DNA of 64,000 nt from Hymenopellis radicata. Lineage: Eukaryota; Basidiomycota; Agaricomycetes; Agaricales; Physalacriaceae. The notes beneath the pieces are model-generated. The model was not told the origin of the DNA and made no database searches. It saw nothing but the letters and a program-made list of their open reading frames with translations. This document shows positions 11,588 to 23,129 of this stretch, piece after piece. Position 1 is the first letter of the stretch; every line of letters starts with the position of its first letter. The translations under genes and the position numbers were made by a program. The DNA is taken from the NCBI GenBank assembly GCA_015501595.1, contig JADNRX010000051.1, positions 1-64,000 on the forward strand, written 5' to 3'.

Positions 11588-12457
11588 ATGCCAAAAGACA
11601 GTGCGGCTAAAGCGAAAGGAAAAGCAAGATCTGCTCCATATGCATCACAGTCAAAAGCGAACACTTCCGGGACATCTGAATCGAGCGAATCGTCGATGTC
11701 CAATCCTGTGTTTAATCACCCCCGCCCAAAAGACTTCAAGGCTTTAGGATATCCGGACTATGGAGATCTCTACATCTCCCAATGGGACAGCTGGGACTTG
11801 TTTGGCGTACGTCGCAGCCTTATCTGCGCCTCTATCCTGGAACCCATAAATGCCACCTATGTAGCTTCATCGAAATATCTTGTCTCAGCACGACTTGACG
11901 TCGAAGGGCGTCAAGAAATACACTCTGTCGGAAATCTATGTCAGAATCCTGACTGGCGTCCATACCCCTCTAACCCGTGATGTAGGCGCTAGCGTCCATT
12001 CTTGAGCTTCCCAGTGGGCCAGACAGTCAACAAGAAGCCGTCCGGAGGTTCTTCAACAAGGATGGAGAACGAAAAGAGGATATCTTAGGCTACTTGGGTT
12101 TGGGAATTCCCGTGGACTACACGGTGAGTCGGAATCAACGTTCTTCATTGAACGTAGGCAGTATAATGTACTCACGGTAGGTCGGGGACGAATCTGAGTC
12201 TGCTGGCGATGGTGACGATCTCGCCGAGGACCCAGATTATCTTTATGGGCCACTGACTTCCGATGTATGTAGTAGATCCGGAGGATTATTACATCGATGA
12301 TGAACGAGACGAGCACGATATATTAAAAGAGGCTATACGAGAAACGAAGAGGGACAAGTTGGGAGATGATTTCGATTCGGATGTGGATTATGGGAGCGAC
12401 GTAACGGACGATGGCGATCCATTGGAGTATTTCACTCAGGAAATCGACTACTGGTAG
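11588..12457 (+). CDS. Small acidic hypothetical protein, five exons
   Basis: The family is not recognised. The best model is exons 11588-11806, 11889-11939, 11986-12123, 12181-12211 and 12273-12457, giving 207 residues ending EIDYW. The N-terminus is basic and Ser-rich (MPKDSAAKAKGKARS). The middle reads YGDLYISQWDSWDLFG, KGVKKYTLSEIY and ALASILELPSG. The C-terminal half is strongly acidic. All introns have GT-AG ends, and introns 2 and 4 carry CTAAC or CTGAC ahead of the acceptor. The fourth intron (12212-12272) is inferred; without it the frame ends at 12300. The protein could be a nuclear or scaffold factor, but nothing proves this. Confidence 0.6.
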
Positions 12458-12568
12458 TTTTACCGTGGCGACAAGACATTGTACAATAAGACATTATGAG
12501 CTCTAACGTTGCGATTCGACTAGGCTACCCTGAAAGAGTTGTAAGTATGAAGTCGACTCTCAATGATA

Positions 12569-14207
12569 TCAGAACCCTACGCTTTGGGACATTATACGAA
12601 ACGCAAATGATCCGTCATGCAGACGCATCATCACATATGCACTTTTGAGGGAGTGCCGGATACGCGGCCAGCCATCATATAGATAAGAGTCAATACGAAT
12701 CTCGAGTCGGCGACAATCTCCAAACGATTGGCCCTCAAGAATCCTCCAGACATGGTCAGACTCATATTGATGCACTTCATGCTCAAACATGACAACCTCG
12801 AGCTCAGGCCAGTCCTCAAGGTGGTCAAGGAACTCATTCTGTAGGTAGATTGGTGAATGAAGAGATCCTAGAAGGTATAAACAGACGTACAACAATCCTC
12901 TCCTCTTCCTCCAACTCCGCATCTATCTTTGATGGATCAGGAGGGTCTGACACAGAGGGGATTGCTAGCGTCAGGCGCTTCAAGCTGCGTAGACATTGCA
13001 AGTGCTGAATCGTCGGCGTGCACAACGTGCAGATACGCGACCCCAATGCAAGCAGACAGAGGGTTGTCTTATGCAAAGAAATCACCTCCCACAGAGAGTC
13101 GACGTTCGCAGGACATTTCACAGCCCAAAGCTTGAGCTCCAATCGCTCGATGCCGCGATACGAGGCCACATATCGCACGAATGCAATGGATACGGAACAT
13201 ATGTGCACGCGGACAAGATGTACAGTCTCTCTGCGGAGAATATCCCACAACGCCTCCGGGGCCTCAGCATCAACTTGTAGCGATGTAAGGTGCCGGAAAT
13301 GGGGAACCTTGATGTCGCGTCCGACACGGTGAGAGTATGACCCATGAACGATTCGACACAGGCTGGTGTGCCCAAGGGACAACCCGCAAACAGGGCACGC
13401 AAATCGACCTCGCCTTCCCACCATTTGAGATCAATCTTCTTCAACTGGGGATTGTTCGTGATGATGGGGGTGATGTAGTTCGTTGTTTTGGTGAGGGAAC
13501 CTGCTTGCAGAGTGGTGAGACCACGCAACTGCGAGAGCGCTTCGAATGGGAAAAGTTGTCGCTCTGAATTGACGGCCAAAGTTGCGAGAGGCGGTAGAGA
13601 AGCGATTATAGGCTCCATCTGGGGACATAATCCGTGGGACCAAGGGATGCTGCAGGATTCAGAAAGGTCAATGTCATACCTAGCCAGAAATGCAGCGAAA
13701 CGTACTCCATACGCCGAAGCGCCGTCAAATGAGGAATAACATCCTGGATGCATGCCCATAGGTCCAGCCTTCTCTTTCTCGTGATGATCGCTGTAACGCG
13801 CGACTTCCAGCTCGATGTCGACTCCCATGGCATTTGTCCGCAGCTTACTTGAAAGCACAGGTCGGTGTCAATAGATATGACTTCGAAGTGACGCGCGAAA
13901 TTTGGGGAAGACGCAATATGTCGGAGGAGGTCGATGGATCTTTTAAGCCGTTCTTGGTCGAGAGGCTGAAACGAGTGTCCAGAAAGACTCGGTTTCGTTG
14001 TTTCCAGGGAAGGTAGAGGGTATTAAAAAGGATGCAGCTTATGATATTGTTCCAGGTGCGACACACGTATCGAATGGCTTTAAGATCTTCTAGGGTGTGT
14101 TCGGGCTGAGGATAGGTAAGAACAGCATGTCAGGCGTTGGAACAGGGACCTACCAAGCCTAGAATCTCACTCCATAACTCAGCTGGGAGTTCGAGTCGTC
14201 TGTTCAT
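12569..14207 (-). CDS. F-box/leucine-rich-repeat-like protein
   Basis: The protein opens MNRRLELPAELWSEILGL, a typical fungal F-box start, then after a 48-nt intron (14106-14153) continues DLKAIRYVCRTWNNIIS. The following parts show LRR-like text (LPPLATLAVNSE, LSQLRGLTTLQAGSL, NNPQLKKIDLKWWEG, HFRHLTSLQVDAEAP, YRGIERLELKLWAV, CLRSLKRLTLAIP). A 52-nt intron near 12838-12889 precedes the last exon (NEFLDHLEDWPELEVVMFEHE), which ends at TGA 12569. The frame near 13968 (DTRF to QPLDQERLKRSID) needs one extra T in a T-run; other frame changes fit 50-nt introns. F-box proteins recruit substrates to SCF ubiquitin ligases; the substrate is unknown. Confidence 0.65.
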
Positions 14208-14401
14208 CGCGTAGAGTGGGCCGTATGTGGTAAAGATGCACCCGTGAGAATACAGACACGAGGTAGAAAATTAGATACGTCAACCGCGTCGGAGGAATTC
14301 TTGAACGTTTGAACACGAACGTCAAGACGGAGACTAGTCAAATTCAAGGCATACAAATATCATGATGCACAAATACACCGTTGCCCTTCATTGATCACAG
14401 T

Positions 14402-15665
14402 CTACGAGAAACAAAGAACATTTCTACTGGCGAGTTGTGGCATTGCTACCCGTATCTTGGCTGCCATGTCCGTGTCCGTTATGATACATCCCGCCTTGGT
14501 CTCGAAGTGAACGCGCTGCACGCGACTGAAGAACTTCTGCGAAAGGACCTTGTCAAGTGATTCCCATGCAGCCAAAATGCCTCCTTCGTGTAACAGATCG
14601 GTGAACGTGAATGTAAGCTCCGTAAAATGGATGGTCGCTTTATCGCTTGCAAGGGTGGAGAGTACATAAGCCCACCACTCTACAAACTTCTGTTCCTTCG
14701 CCAGTTCGAGGAAATCACTTGGTTTGGAACGAGCGCTAATGGCGCCGAATTGGATATGCTGAAAGTGGAGGCCACCGAGAGGGAGTGCGCGGTACGCGTC
14801 TTCCTCTGGGATATGCGTATGATCTTCATCATCGTCGAAGTCTAGGGCATCGTCAGCATGACGAGCTGCAGTAAATGGTCATTCCTTTACCACCGTCAAC
14901 TTCAAACCTGCACTCCTTCACCGACGGAAATCCCGTCTGGAGCAACTCGCACCACCGTGCTAGATCTTCGGCACTGTCCATGAAAATCTCGAAACGATTG
15001 AGGTTCACGAAGCTAGCTCGTCGCTGAGAGAGCCAATAGTGGAACCGTTGTTCGTGTAGTGTTATCTCAACGCGAATGCATTCGACAAGCGGAAGTTGCA
15101 AAACAGAACCGTCGGACTCAACAACATCATCTTCGGGCTCGCAATTGTAGCTATCCACAATGATTCTCCTGATGCTGGTCCCTTTCAGAAGCGCGAAGAT
15201 ATGCTCGAAATCGTCCACGTGGCTGAGATTAACAACGTCAAGTTTCAAAAGGGGTGTACGGGGTAGGAAGCTGTGAAGCAGGTCGACAAAAGGCCGATTG
15301 GACGTCTCTTCCCAACTGTAATCCTCAAAGTCGACTGTCAATGAAGTTATATGGGGAAGGAGGGTAAGAATAGCGGTAAGGCAGGTCATAAAGTCGTCGC
15401 ATGATACGTTTTCCTTGTAAATTTGTGACGGTTGGTGGATGGTAAGGGAGCGAATGAGTTTGGGAAGATGGGGAGAGCATATGAGATGAGGAAGGAGTCC
15501 TGTCATCTTCGAATACGAGTGTAGGTCGACATCGTGAAACAAGACGCGTTGGGTGGCGCCTGCCCACGCTACAGAGACCAGCGCACATTTTCGCAGTTGG
15601 TTCTCCTCGCCATGAAGACAATTGACGACGTTTTCGACGATTTCGAGCGGGAAAGCGTGTGGCAT
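14402..15665 (-). CDS. F-box-like protein, type A (intact, founder-like copy)
   Basis: There are two exons, 14891-15665 and 14402-14841, with a 49-nt phase-1 intron; the product has 404 residues. The F-box-like start is FPLEIVENVVNCLHGEENQLRKCALVSVAWAGATQRVLF. The second exon carries the family signature ALPLGGLHFQHIQFG, a WW pair, DKATIHFTELTFTFTD, VQRVHFET and the C-terminal block MPQLASRNVLCFS. This copy is the most separate member of the minus-strand family that fills the rest of the window and has no frame break. A role as SCF substrate receptor is inferred from the F-box only. Confidence 0.8.
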
Positions 15666-15924
15666 GGCTACGAATTGATCAATACAGCAAAACGAGATGG
15701 AGAGCCAGGTTATACTAGGTGTGAGTAAGAGGATGTGCGGATGCCAGATTGACCGTTAACGACTGTCACTGTCAGTGTTCGGGGTGAAACAAAGTCGATC
15801 ACGAGGTCCACTTTTGGCCGGCATTTGCCGAAGCTGACTTAGACCAAGCTTGATTGAGACGTGCTGGAATAGCACAGAATTGACTCAGAACAGTGAATAA
15901 GAACGTGATACATGTCGCTTAGCG
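15666..15924. other. Intergenic
   Basis: No coding sequence is supported. The stretch contains the promoter side of the F-box-like gene and the 3' flank of the membrane protein gene. Confidence 0.4.
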
Positions 15925-16778
15925 CTAGTTATCCCGCAAGAACACTGCAAGGTAGAGGACATACGTGACCGAATAGAGGAACACAGCAGATTCAACGAGG
16001 ATCTCGATAACACCGCGGTACGTGCGCGCACGCTTGAGCCCTCCCGTCTGCGATACGATGCGACCAATGATGAGGATGGTCGTGAGGATGCTGATGGAAG
16101 CCGTGACGGAGTAGTCCACGATCGTCCAGTTTACTTGCAGTAAGCTAACATTGACGGTGATCCCGGTAGGAGTGAACTGGCATGCCACCGTGATGAAGGC
16201 GTGGCTGACTATGATTGGGGTTAGCGACGAAGGCTTCAAGAGCCTATGGTGCCTTACTCAATCCGCAGAGGATACCAAGTAGCGGTACGACGATGACGAG
16301 CGAGTTACGGCGGTAGACTTCCCAGCATCTCCAGATCTGGCAATGAATCCAGGTCAGAGAACAGTGTTAGATAGCATTCGGTAACGGAATCACATACATT
16401 AATTAACTCGGCAATCAGGGCATTCACCACTACCACCGTCTTGCAGAGAATGTTGCGAGCCAATCTTTGCGATGTAAGACTTCCGCTTAGTCCCCACATG
16501 TACCCAATGATGGAGTCCTGCGACTGGCCACTGGTAACGAAAGCGGAATACAGGCCGCTCCAGTGCATCCCGACTTGCACTGTCGCCAGAGTCCAAATTA
16601 CAGCGGTCGAACAGCAGGAAGGTGCGACCTGCATACCTATCTTCGTGACGGTCATAAAGAAAATTGTCGTGTAAAGTCCGTAGGAAAGGACAGCGAGGAT
16701 ATACTGATTGAGATATCCGCCTATCGCGTGTTTAACGTGCTGTTCAGAAAAATCAAGCTGCTCTGCGTTCGAAGACAT
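15925..16778 (-). CDS. Multi-pass membrane protein of a basidiomycete-specific type
   Basis: Three exons (16398-16778, 16258-16336, 15925-16208) encode 247 residues. Introns are 61 and 49 nt with GTATGT and GTAAGG donors. About seven hydrophobic segments are visible, including ILAVLSYGLYTTIFFMTV, CCSTAVIWTLATVQVGM, VVVVNALIAELIN, LVIVVPLLGILCGL and ISILTTILIIGRIV. The motif IWRCWEVY after helix four is common in a large Agaricomycete family of seven-helix proteins of unknown function (DUF6533/6534-like). The C-terminus (YLAVFLRDN) is short for that family, so a further exon may exist. The function is not known. Confidence 0.7.
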
Positions 16779-19059
16779 CGTCAGAAAATCGATGGGTGAA
16801 TGGATTTGTGAACGAGCACCTTCCTTATCCTTTAAGTAAGGTCGCTGGAACCGCTATCGCGCCGATAATCAGAGTTGAATCAAAGGCTGATATCAGAGGC
16901 GGAGTATCATTGTTGATGAGCGTCTACAGTGGGTGATTGTAAACGACTGTGAAGCGCCGACACAAACGGCGTTCGCAAAGGCAGCAACCCACGTCGATGA
17001 TCATGAGATGAAATAAGCAGACGGGCGGGACCATCGAGTACGTCAGTGTCATTGGACTCCTTGAGTCCGGAAGGTGATGCCCCAGCAGGGCATAAGTGGG
17101 TGCACTGTGGAACAGAGACCGTGGGGTTTAACGTCAACGTTCGAGGAATGCTGTGAGAGAGCGTCAGATGATGATGAGATTGTGGCTGCGCACATACACA
17201 ACATGAGGAATCAAAACAGAAAGCCGGAATCAAACTTTGGAGTCCATAAGTAGGGGAGGCCGCGATGGTAAGCGTGAGATGTGATCTTCGTGGTGCGAGA
17301 TTCGGATTAGTGGTGAAGAATTTACTGTCCACTTACTACCGGAATCACGAATCCGCCCCAGAAACTAAAACAAGACCGATTAATTTCAACAGTTGAAATA
17401 AAACCAGAGAGGCTCACAGTTTCGAATACTATCCCATCCTAAAACACTTCTTGCAAGTCACAAATGGTAGAAGTAAAGAATGGCACGCCCCGTACGACGC
17501 AGCATTCTGCATCGAATCTTGGCTACAAGCTGCGCACACACCGTTCCGTAATAACATGTTCCTCGTCACCGGGCGCTCCATGAAATGAGACTTCGCGAAT
17601 GAGGTTTGCCGGGATAAGGGGATAGCTGGTGAGATGTTTGAGGAGGTTCTCCATCATGGACTACTTTGGAAGGCGAAGTGATGATAACGGGTGCGTTGTC
17701 TAGGACCCGAGGGACGAGCGCGCAGCTTGGCAGCGTAATATGGTCATGGGGAGATGATCGACGGTCATATCTACGAGCTAGTGAAGAACTCATTCCTGTA
17801 GAGACATGGATTTATGCATAGGATTATCCGGGGAGACTCCAAGGACTTACAAGGATGGGCTCTGGGGTTAGCAGATGATAACCAGGAGTAAATTCGCGGT
17901 CTGGACGCGTCCGAGTTGGAATGCATGAAGAACGAAAGCGGTATGGATGGGTACTGCATAGTACTCGAAAGACAAGTTTTAGTCAACTCATTCACAAAGC
18001 GTCAGCTTCGTGGTATAACTATAAGCCATGGTTAGGTTTCTGCTTCGAGGAACTATACAATAATACATGAAAAAATACCGTTGTTGAACAGTGATGGCGG
18101 GAGGATGTAGGCTTGATCAGGAACCACCATCATCATCTTACCCATACCTCGAATTTCCCACTATTCTCGCCTGATTCTCGCAGTCTATTCCCCTCATACA
18201 ATCAAGTTCGCGAACAATACTTTCCGGGAAAATAAATATCGCAATCCAACCCGCAGACGACGATAAAGGAACCCCACCTAGGACACCCGGCGACGACGAC
18301 TGTTATACCAGGATGCGTGGATAACACCGTGTGTTGGCAGCGTCGAGCTCTATACGCGTGGCCTGGCGATGTTAGGGCGCACCCAGACATTGCGTATCCG
18401 GAGAGCACATATGTTGGATTGTTTGTTTTGCTGGAGTACATGTACGTCGCCGAAAGTATGACTATCCACTGGTTCTCATTTTGGTGGCATAGGCGTCGCC
18501 CCTCCTGGCTACTACTCAAACCTTTGCGCTGGCATCCTGGCGACGAATTGCCCCTCCACCGAAATCGAGGCAACTTGATCTGCCACCATCATATCATTCA
18601 CAATAAAACGCCCCACTTGGACAGATGCGCCTGAAGGCGCAAACCGCGACGAAACCCGCGGCCTTACCTTTCCCGGCTTCCGACCTTTTTGGAAGACAGG
18701 GACCACCCTACGACGATCAACATACTACGACTTTCAGAGCAGAGCTAGAAAGCGCCGGCGCAAGGACTCAGACGAATGGAGCGACTCGTGGACGTGTTAG
18801 ACGTGTTTTCATTCCTTCAACGGCCACAGGTGCGTGTAATCCAAACAGTAATATAAACCCGACAACTGACAGGCATTTCAACCAGCTGCCAACCATCTTT
18901 AATACCCTCATCCGTTCGTACATTCTCCTCGCTTGGTCCAAGCGGCGCGTCCGTACATATCCAGTAACAGTGTGCAATAGACCGCGGTTATTCCAGAGTA
19001 TGAGCTCCTTCTCCTCCCTGCGGACCGTCGGTTGGCGTCTTCTCCTGCTTTGAACGCCG
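16779..19059. other. No firm gene; possible exon remnants near 17.5-18.0 kb
   Basis: Most of this 2.3 kb lacks coding signal. On the minus strand, 17820-17990 reads REFTPGYHLLTPEPIL followed by a good GTAAGT donor and a CTACAG acceptor 55 bases on. Further down, 17520-17660 reads MMENLLKHLTSYPLIPANL and REVSFHGAPGDEEHVITE. These strings look coding, but they could not be joined in one frame, so a decayed or mis-assembled gene of unknown family is possible. The plus-strand ORF at 18625-19053 has no domain features. Confidence 0.35.
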
Positions 19060-19990
19060 CCGGTATACTAGCTTTTCAAGCGTCAGCCCTCCATCATCGA
19101 ACAAGATGGAAGAAAATGCGCTTTGGGGGCGATATCAGGACGCTGCATCTTGTAGCAAAGATCGCGCGCCTTCTTGATGTCCGCCGCCATCAGGATAGAG
19201 CATGCCGTCCTTCTTGGCATTCGGTGGAAGCCTTCGGCAATCGCCCAGTCGTGTACCATCAAATGGAAGTCACCAGTAACTGGGATCTTCCACGTCTAAT
19301 GAAGTGTCAGGTCATCCAACGCATTATGCTCTCACTCACGCACGAATGGATACACTTGGGCTCAGCTCGTCTAGACTCTTCTCCAATCTAGGCTGCGATT
19401 CTATTCCCAATGCCGTTGACCCCATCCATTCGAACGGATGCAGAGCATACTTTGCCCGTGCTCGCACGGCAATACTCCTGAGCTCCCGCAGGAGAATGTC
19501 GAACATGACTTAGCCCGACACATATGCTGCGGGACGCGTAGCTCATCGCCTGTACCGTCGTCGTAGCGGACCGTCTGCGCACGACCCTCGGGAACTTTGG
19601 CGCCGTACGGCGCCGCATCCATGTGCCAGCGGAAGAAATGTGCTCTGCCTTTGGCTTCGTGTTCGTGTTCAGCGAATACATGGGTCGTGTGTGAGGAGGA
19701 GTGGTGTTCGCGCTTTAGGGTTCGCTCCGCAATGCCTTTGTGGTATTGGACTGTGCCGTTCCCGATGATCTGGACTTGAGGTGTGCGCGGGAGGCTCTTG
19801 ATGTAGGAGTGTATGATGTTGGCCTTGGCATTGTCGACTTTGTTGTTGCCGTGCCCGCAGCTCGTCGCTGTGCGTCGAATCTCTGAATATTGTTAGCGCC
19901 TATGCTGCACCAGGATGGGTTGGAGCGCACCTGCACAAGCGCGTACTACTCCTCTGGCGTCAAGCCGACTTTCCGAAAGAGCAGTGCATC
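19060..19990 (-). pseudogene. Dead XanA-type (TauD family) alpha-ketoglutarate-dependent xanthine dioxygenase
   Basis: Fungal XanA converts xanthine to uric acid with Fe(II) and 2-oxoglutarate. Translated minus-strand segments are unmistakable: DALLFRKVGLTPEE, CGHGNNKVDNAKANI, LPRTPQVQIIGNGTVQYHKG, EHEAKGRAHFFRWHMDAAPYG (with the HxD iron ligand), QTVRYDDGTGDELRVP, VMFDILLRELRSIAVRARAKY, HPFEWMGSTALGIES, WKIPVTGDFH and ARDLCYKMQRPDIAP. The copy is broken: a TAG stands where the family has Gln after TPEE, a TAA stands before VMFDI, the segment after DELRVP is short and out of frame, and the distal His region is unrecognisable. Introns with CTAAC branch sites persist. Two of the stops are explained by C to T changes. 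Confidence 0.8.
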
Positions 19991-20539
19991 CTACTATGAT
20001 GTTACTATCATTAGTGTCCCGCGCGCCTTGTCGTGACCCGAGATTTAGCCGATTCGCGCTATGCCAGTCTTCTCTAGCGAAACGAATTCATATTGTTCAC
20101 CAACGGTAGTTTCTATTGAATTGCCCAATATATCCAAGCTGACATTACTATCTCAGGACAACCTTTGGAACAGTGGGGGATTCCAATCCTCGTGTTTAAG
20201 CTCTCGGCCTCGAGCTTACAAAACTGGACCACCGTATGTGTTTTCCTCGGCAGTCTTAGTCGCTCAAGCTAATTTGAGATGGAAGACAGGGCGCCGGAGA
20301 GCTTGTTGGATATACAGGACCCGTCTAAATAGCTAACGTGGGCCTTGTGTATTGGTGTATGAACGTCTTCGCCCGCTTATTTGCTTTATATCGTTGCGAG
20401 TACGCAACGCAGTTACGCCTCGTCGCTCTTGAAGGAAACAAAACTTCTCAGGTGCATCCAGACGTGGTGACGTCATTCAAGAACTGGCAAGACTGTTCTT
20501 GTTTCAATGCTTGCCTCCGTCGCGATGCCATGACAGTCG
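19991..20539. other. Intergenic, possible 5' remnant of the XanA copy
   Basis: The minus strand at 20060-20110 reads TVGEQYEFVSLEKTGIARIG, which would fit an N-terminal part of the dead dioxygenase, but the link is weak. No other gene is supported. Confidence 0.3.
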
Positions 20540-20800
20540 GCAATTGGCCTTAGAGCGCAAGTGTAGGCTATGGAGAGCGAAACCGTGCGCTCAAAACGGA
20601 TCGCGACACACTCAGTTCCAAAGTCGCCTATAGTGAGGCCAGCCGGATATTGAAACAGAGCGGAAACTTGTCCAGGAAATCAGGCGGCTCGAGAATGAGC
20701 GAACGGCTGACGAAGTGCGAAGAGCAGCCGAGGAGGAAGATGCGCACGAGCAGAGGAAGGAGAGGCATGGGAGAAATGAAGTCGTCCGCCTAAGTCGATG
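20540..20800 (+). pseudogene. Decayed coiled-coil ORF, copy 1
   Basis: The stretch encodes a Glu/Arg/Lys-rich, coiled-coil-like text with stops (for example ERNRALKTDRDTLSS and IQEIRRLENERTADEVR-like runs). It resembles remnants at 27.0 and 36.4-37.2 kb. All three lie on the plus strand and two of them stand upstream of the twin F-box genes. No intact parent is present in the window. Confidence 0.45.
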
Positions 20801-21277
20801 GCGGTGGGCTTCGGAAAGAGAGCAGTGGCTGTGTTCGATTCACCATCTAGGCGAGGGATGGCGCTGGACCGGTTTAAGATCGTTCTCATGAGCCCATCAG
20901 CCATCATACGTGATTAGCGTGCCGGCGCCTTGCGATGGCACAATTGGTTGGGTAGGCCCCGGTGGAGGTATTTTTTTCAGGAGTATGCGAAGGAGCCTAT
21001 GGGGGAGTGTCCTTGTCTTTCGTGGTTTAATGCCAGTTGCGATAGTAAACCACAGGAGAACTTTTAGGATGTGTTCAGCCAACGAACATCGTTCTTTATC
21101 GAGCGCGGGAAAGTTCATGTGATCTAATGATTCTAATCTTCTTATCGGGTGCTGCTCTGCCTTTAACCACCACGTTGTTTTGTCCACGCGAGCCACCACC
21201 TGGCCAAAAGCGCTGCACCGTGAGCGCCATTTCTGTCTCAAGTTTCTATCCGACTGACTATGTACAAGACTAAAAAA
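20801..21277. other. Upstream region of F-box twin 1
   Basis: No gene is supported. The last 100 bases match the upstream flank of twin 2 (38780-38874), including CACCACCTGGCCAAA and GCACCGTGAGCGCCATTT, so the promoter was duplicated with the gene. Confidence 0.55.
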
Positions 21278-22876
21278 ATGGCGACTTGCGCGCGCTGCGG
21301 ATTTAAACCGGCCTCATCTGCCACCGACTCGCAGTTGGCGGCTTGGAACGTTGATGTTCTTAACGTCTTACGTTCGGGAGATGCCCTACCAAGTGCGGCG
21401 ACTGGCCGTATACCGGGTCGCGTAGCTGTACTGGAGGCTCGTCACCAAGTCATGCAAGACGACCTAGCATGCCTCGAAGAGCTGGTGGCGCAGAAGCGCA
21501 AAGAGGTCGCGTCAGCGCGTGCCGAAATCGAACAGATCAAGTCCCTCGCCGCGCCTATCCGCTTCATTCCCCATGAAATCCTCCTTCATATCTTTTCCCT
21601 CGTGGATGTCGCCCTACATTCTCGACAACCCCCGTGTAGCTTCGGCCATGTGTGCAAGTTCTGGCGCACATTGTCACGCTCTGCCCCGTCTCTGTGGTCC
21701 CACGTGGATGTTCGTCAATTCCGCTTTCGTGGAGTCCCTGGCCAGTATCCCATGGACGTTCTTGAACAACATCTCATCCTTTCTAATCCACGCCCTCTTA
21801 ATGTATCCTTTAAGTCGTACGACTCAGACCCACGCACGACAGAAGCTGTGCTTGACGCGCTCTCTGTGCATTCTATCCGACTGCAAGAACTAAAAATCGA
21901 CGCCGGGAACTTCGAGACAGAATGCTTTTTCAGCATGCTTTCCAAGGCTGACCTCAGACATTTGCAAGGTCTGACGGTGCACTGCTCCAAGAATACTCAG
22001 CCGGTATTAACACCCTACAATATCGTGCTTTCCTCATTGCTCCGTGCATTTCATACGAATCTGCCGTTTAGCGCTTTCGAATCCGTACATGGGCAGTGGC
22101 AGACTTTGACGTCCTTCATCGGACTGTTTGCAGGTGCAGGGTCATTTCATCGTTTTATTGTCGCTGCGGAGAACCTCGCAAGTCTAAGGATTTCTTGCAT
22201 AGGGGACGAGGAGGACAGCCAAACAAGGACCATGTTTGTTCACGAGAGGCTCACTGACTTGACCGTCGGTCCATCATGCAGCATGTCCCTTGCCCTCAAT
22301 GATATATCGCTGCCACATCTAGAGAATCTGATCCTCGAGAACCAATATGGGCCTCATAGCACCTGTCCCGTTCGGAGGCGCCAAACTGATGACACAGTTC
22401 TTAGTTGCCTCCTTGAACGCTCTCAGTGTAATCTGAAAACCTTCATCCTCCGGGCTGTATACCTCACACCCCAAACTCTGACATCTATTTGGCGGATGTC
22501 GAATCTCATTTCCCTACAACTCCGTCTCGATAGTGACACATACTTGTTGAGCGAAACCTCGACACTGCTTGATAGCCTGATAGTCACTCCCTCTCAACAA
22601 TCTCTCCCCAGCTTGCGCGAGCTGAGCATTACAGCCTTCATGGCAGTAGACCATTTATTCACCAATTCAAAGCTCTATGATGTGGTCGCATCGCGTTGGA
22701 ACGTTACGGGAAACGTATCAAGGCTCTCAAAATTGACGCTGGAGAACGAGAAGGAACTCAACAAGCCGTGCAGCATTTATGAGACCTCGACATTCGCGTC
22801 GTTCTTACTGAATTTGAAGGATCAGGGGTTGGACGTTGTCTGGAGGATGGAATATGGGGGGAAGATATACTTGTAA
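21278..22876 (+). CDS. F-box protein with CxxC start and coiled coil, twin 1
   Basis: This is a single-exon gene of 532 residues. An upstream in-frame ATG exists at 21260, but alignment with twin 2 (38875) places the start at 21278, MATCARCGFKP. A coiled coil follows (about residues 48-90: RVAVLEARHQVMQDDLACLE and on). The F-box comes next (IRFIPHEILLHIFSLVDVAL, then SFGHVCKFWRTLSRSAPSLW), and the rest is LRR-like (LENLILENQYG, LPSLRELSITAF, VSRLSKLTLENE). The layout is common for Agaricomycete F-box proteins that pair with Skp1. The frame is open throughout. The CxxC pair at the N-terminus may bind metal but is incomplete as a finger. Confidence 0.85.
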   Translation: MATCARCGFKPASSATDSQLAAWNVDVLNVLRSGDALPSAATGRIPGRVAVLEARHQVMQDDLACLEELVAQKRKEVASARAEIEQIKSLAAPIRFIPHEILLHIFSLVDVALHSRQPPCSFGHVCKFWRTLSRSAPSLWSHVDVRQFRFRGVPGQYPMDVLEQHLILSNPRPLNVSFKSYDSDPRTTEAVLDALSVHSIRLQELKIDAGNFETECFFSMLSKADLRHLQGLTVHCSKNTQPVLTPYNIVLSSLLRAFHTNLPFSAFESVHGQWQTLTSFIGLFAGAGSFHRFIVAAENLASLRISCIGDEEDSQTRTMFVHERLTDLTVGPSCSMSLALNDISLPHLENLILENQYGPHSTCPVRRRQTDDTVLSCLLERSQCNLKTFILRAVYLTPQTLTSIWRMSNLISLQLRLDSDTYLLSETSTLLDSLIVTPSQQSLPSLRELSITAFMAVDHLFTNSKLYDVVASRWNVTGNVSRLSKLTLENEKELNKPCSIYETSTFASFLLNLKDQGLDVVWRMEYGGKIYL

Positions 22877-23129
22877 ATGCGCAGAAGGCTTTGGAAAGAT
22901 ACCTTTGACTTGCTTGTCTTCCGTATACCTGCACCGCCTGCAACGTTTCAACGCAGTGCTTTGTAGTATTTATGATCATTCTCGGTGTATGAACTAGCGA
23001 AGAAATTGTACAGTGGTTGATATGTGCCCCCATCCGAAATTGTTGACTCGCCCGTCTGTTGCGCACAGGATCAAAGAGAAGAAGGCCCTCCAAATGTTTA
23101 AATACACACGTCTCGGAACTGTCAACACG
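22877..23129 (+). repeat. 3' flank shared by the F-box twins
   Basis: The sequence after the stop matches 40510-40800, including TATGATCATTCTCGGTGTATG, GTGCCCCCATC and AAATGTTTAAATRCACACGTC. The duplication that produced the twins therefore extends at least 250 bases downstream. The similarity ends where a truncated type A F-box copy begins. Confidence 0.7.

Noticed and set aside
12212..12272. Four-base TGTA duplication thought to break the small acidic gene
   Set aside because: A 61-base intron with CTGAC branch site and TAG acceptor joins both parts in frame, so no mutation is needed.
13330..13400. Single-base loss in the F-box/LRR gene near 13360
   Set aside because: A 50-base intron with a CTCAC branch site can connect the two frames; the case for an indel is not compelling there.
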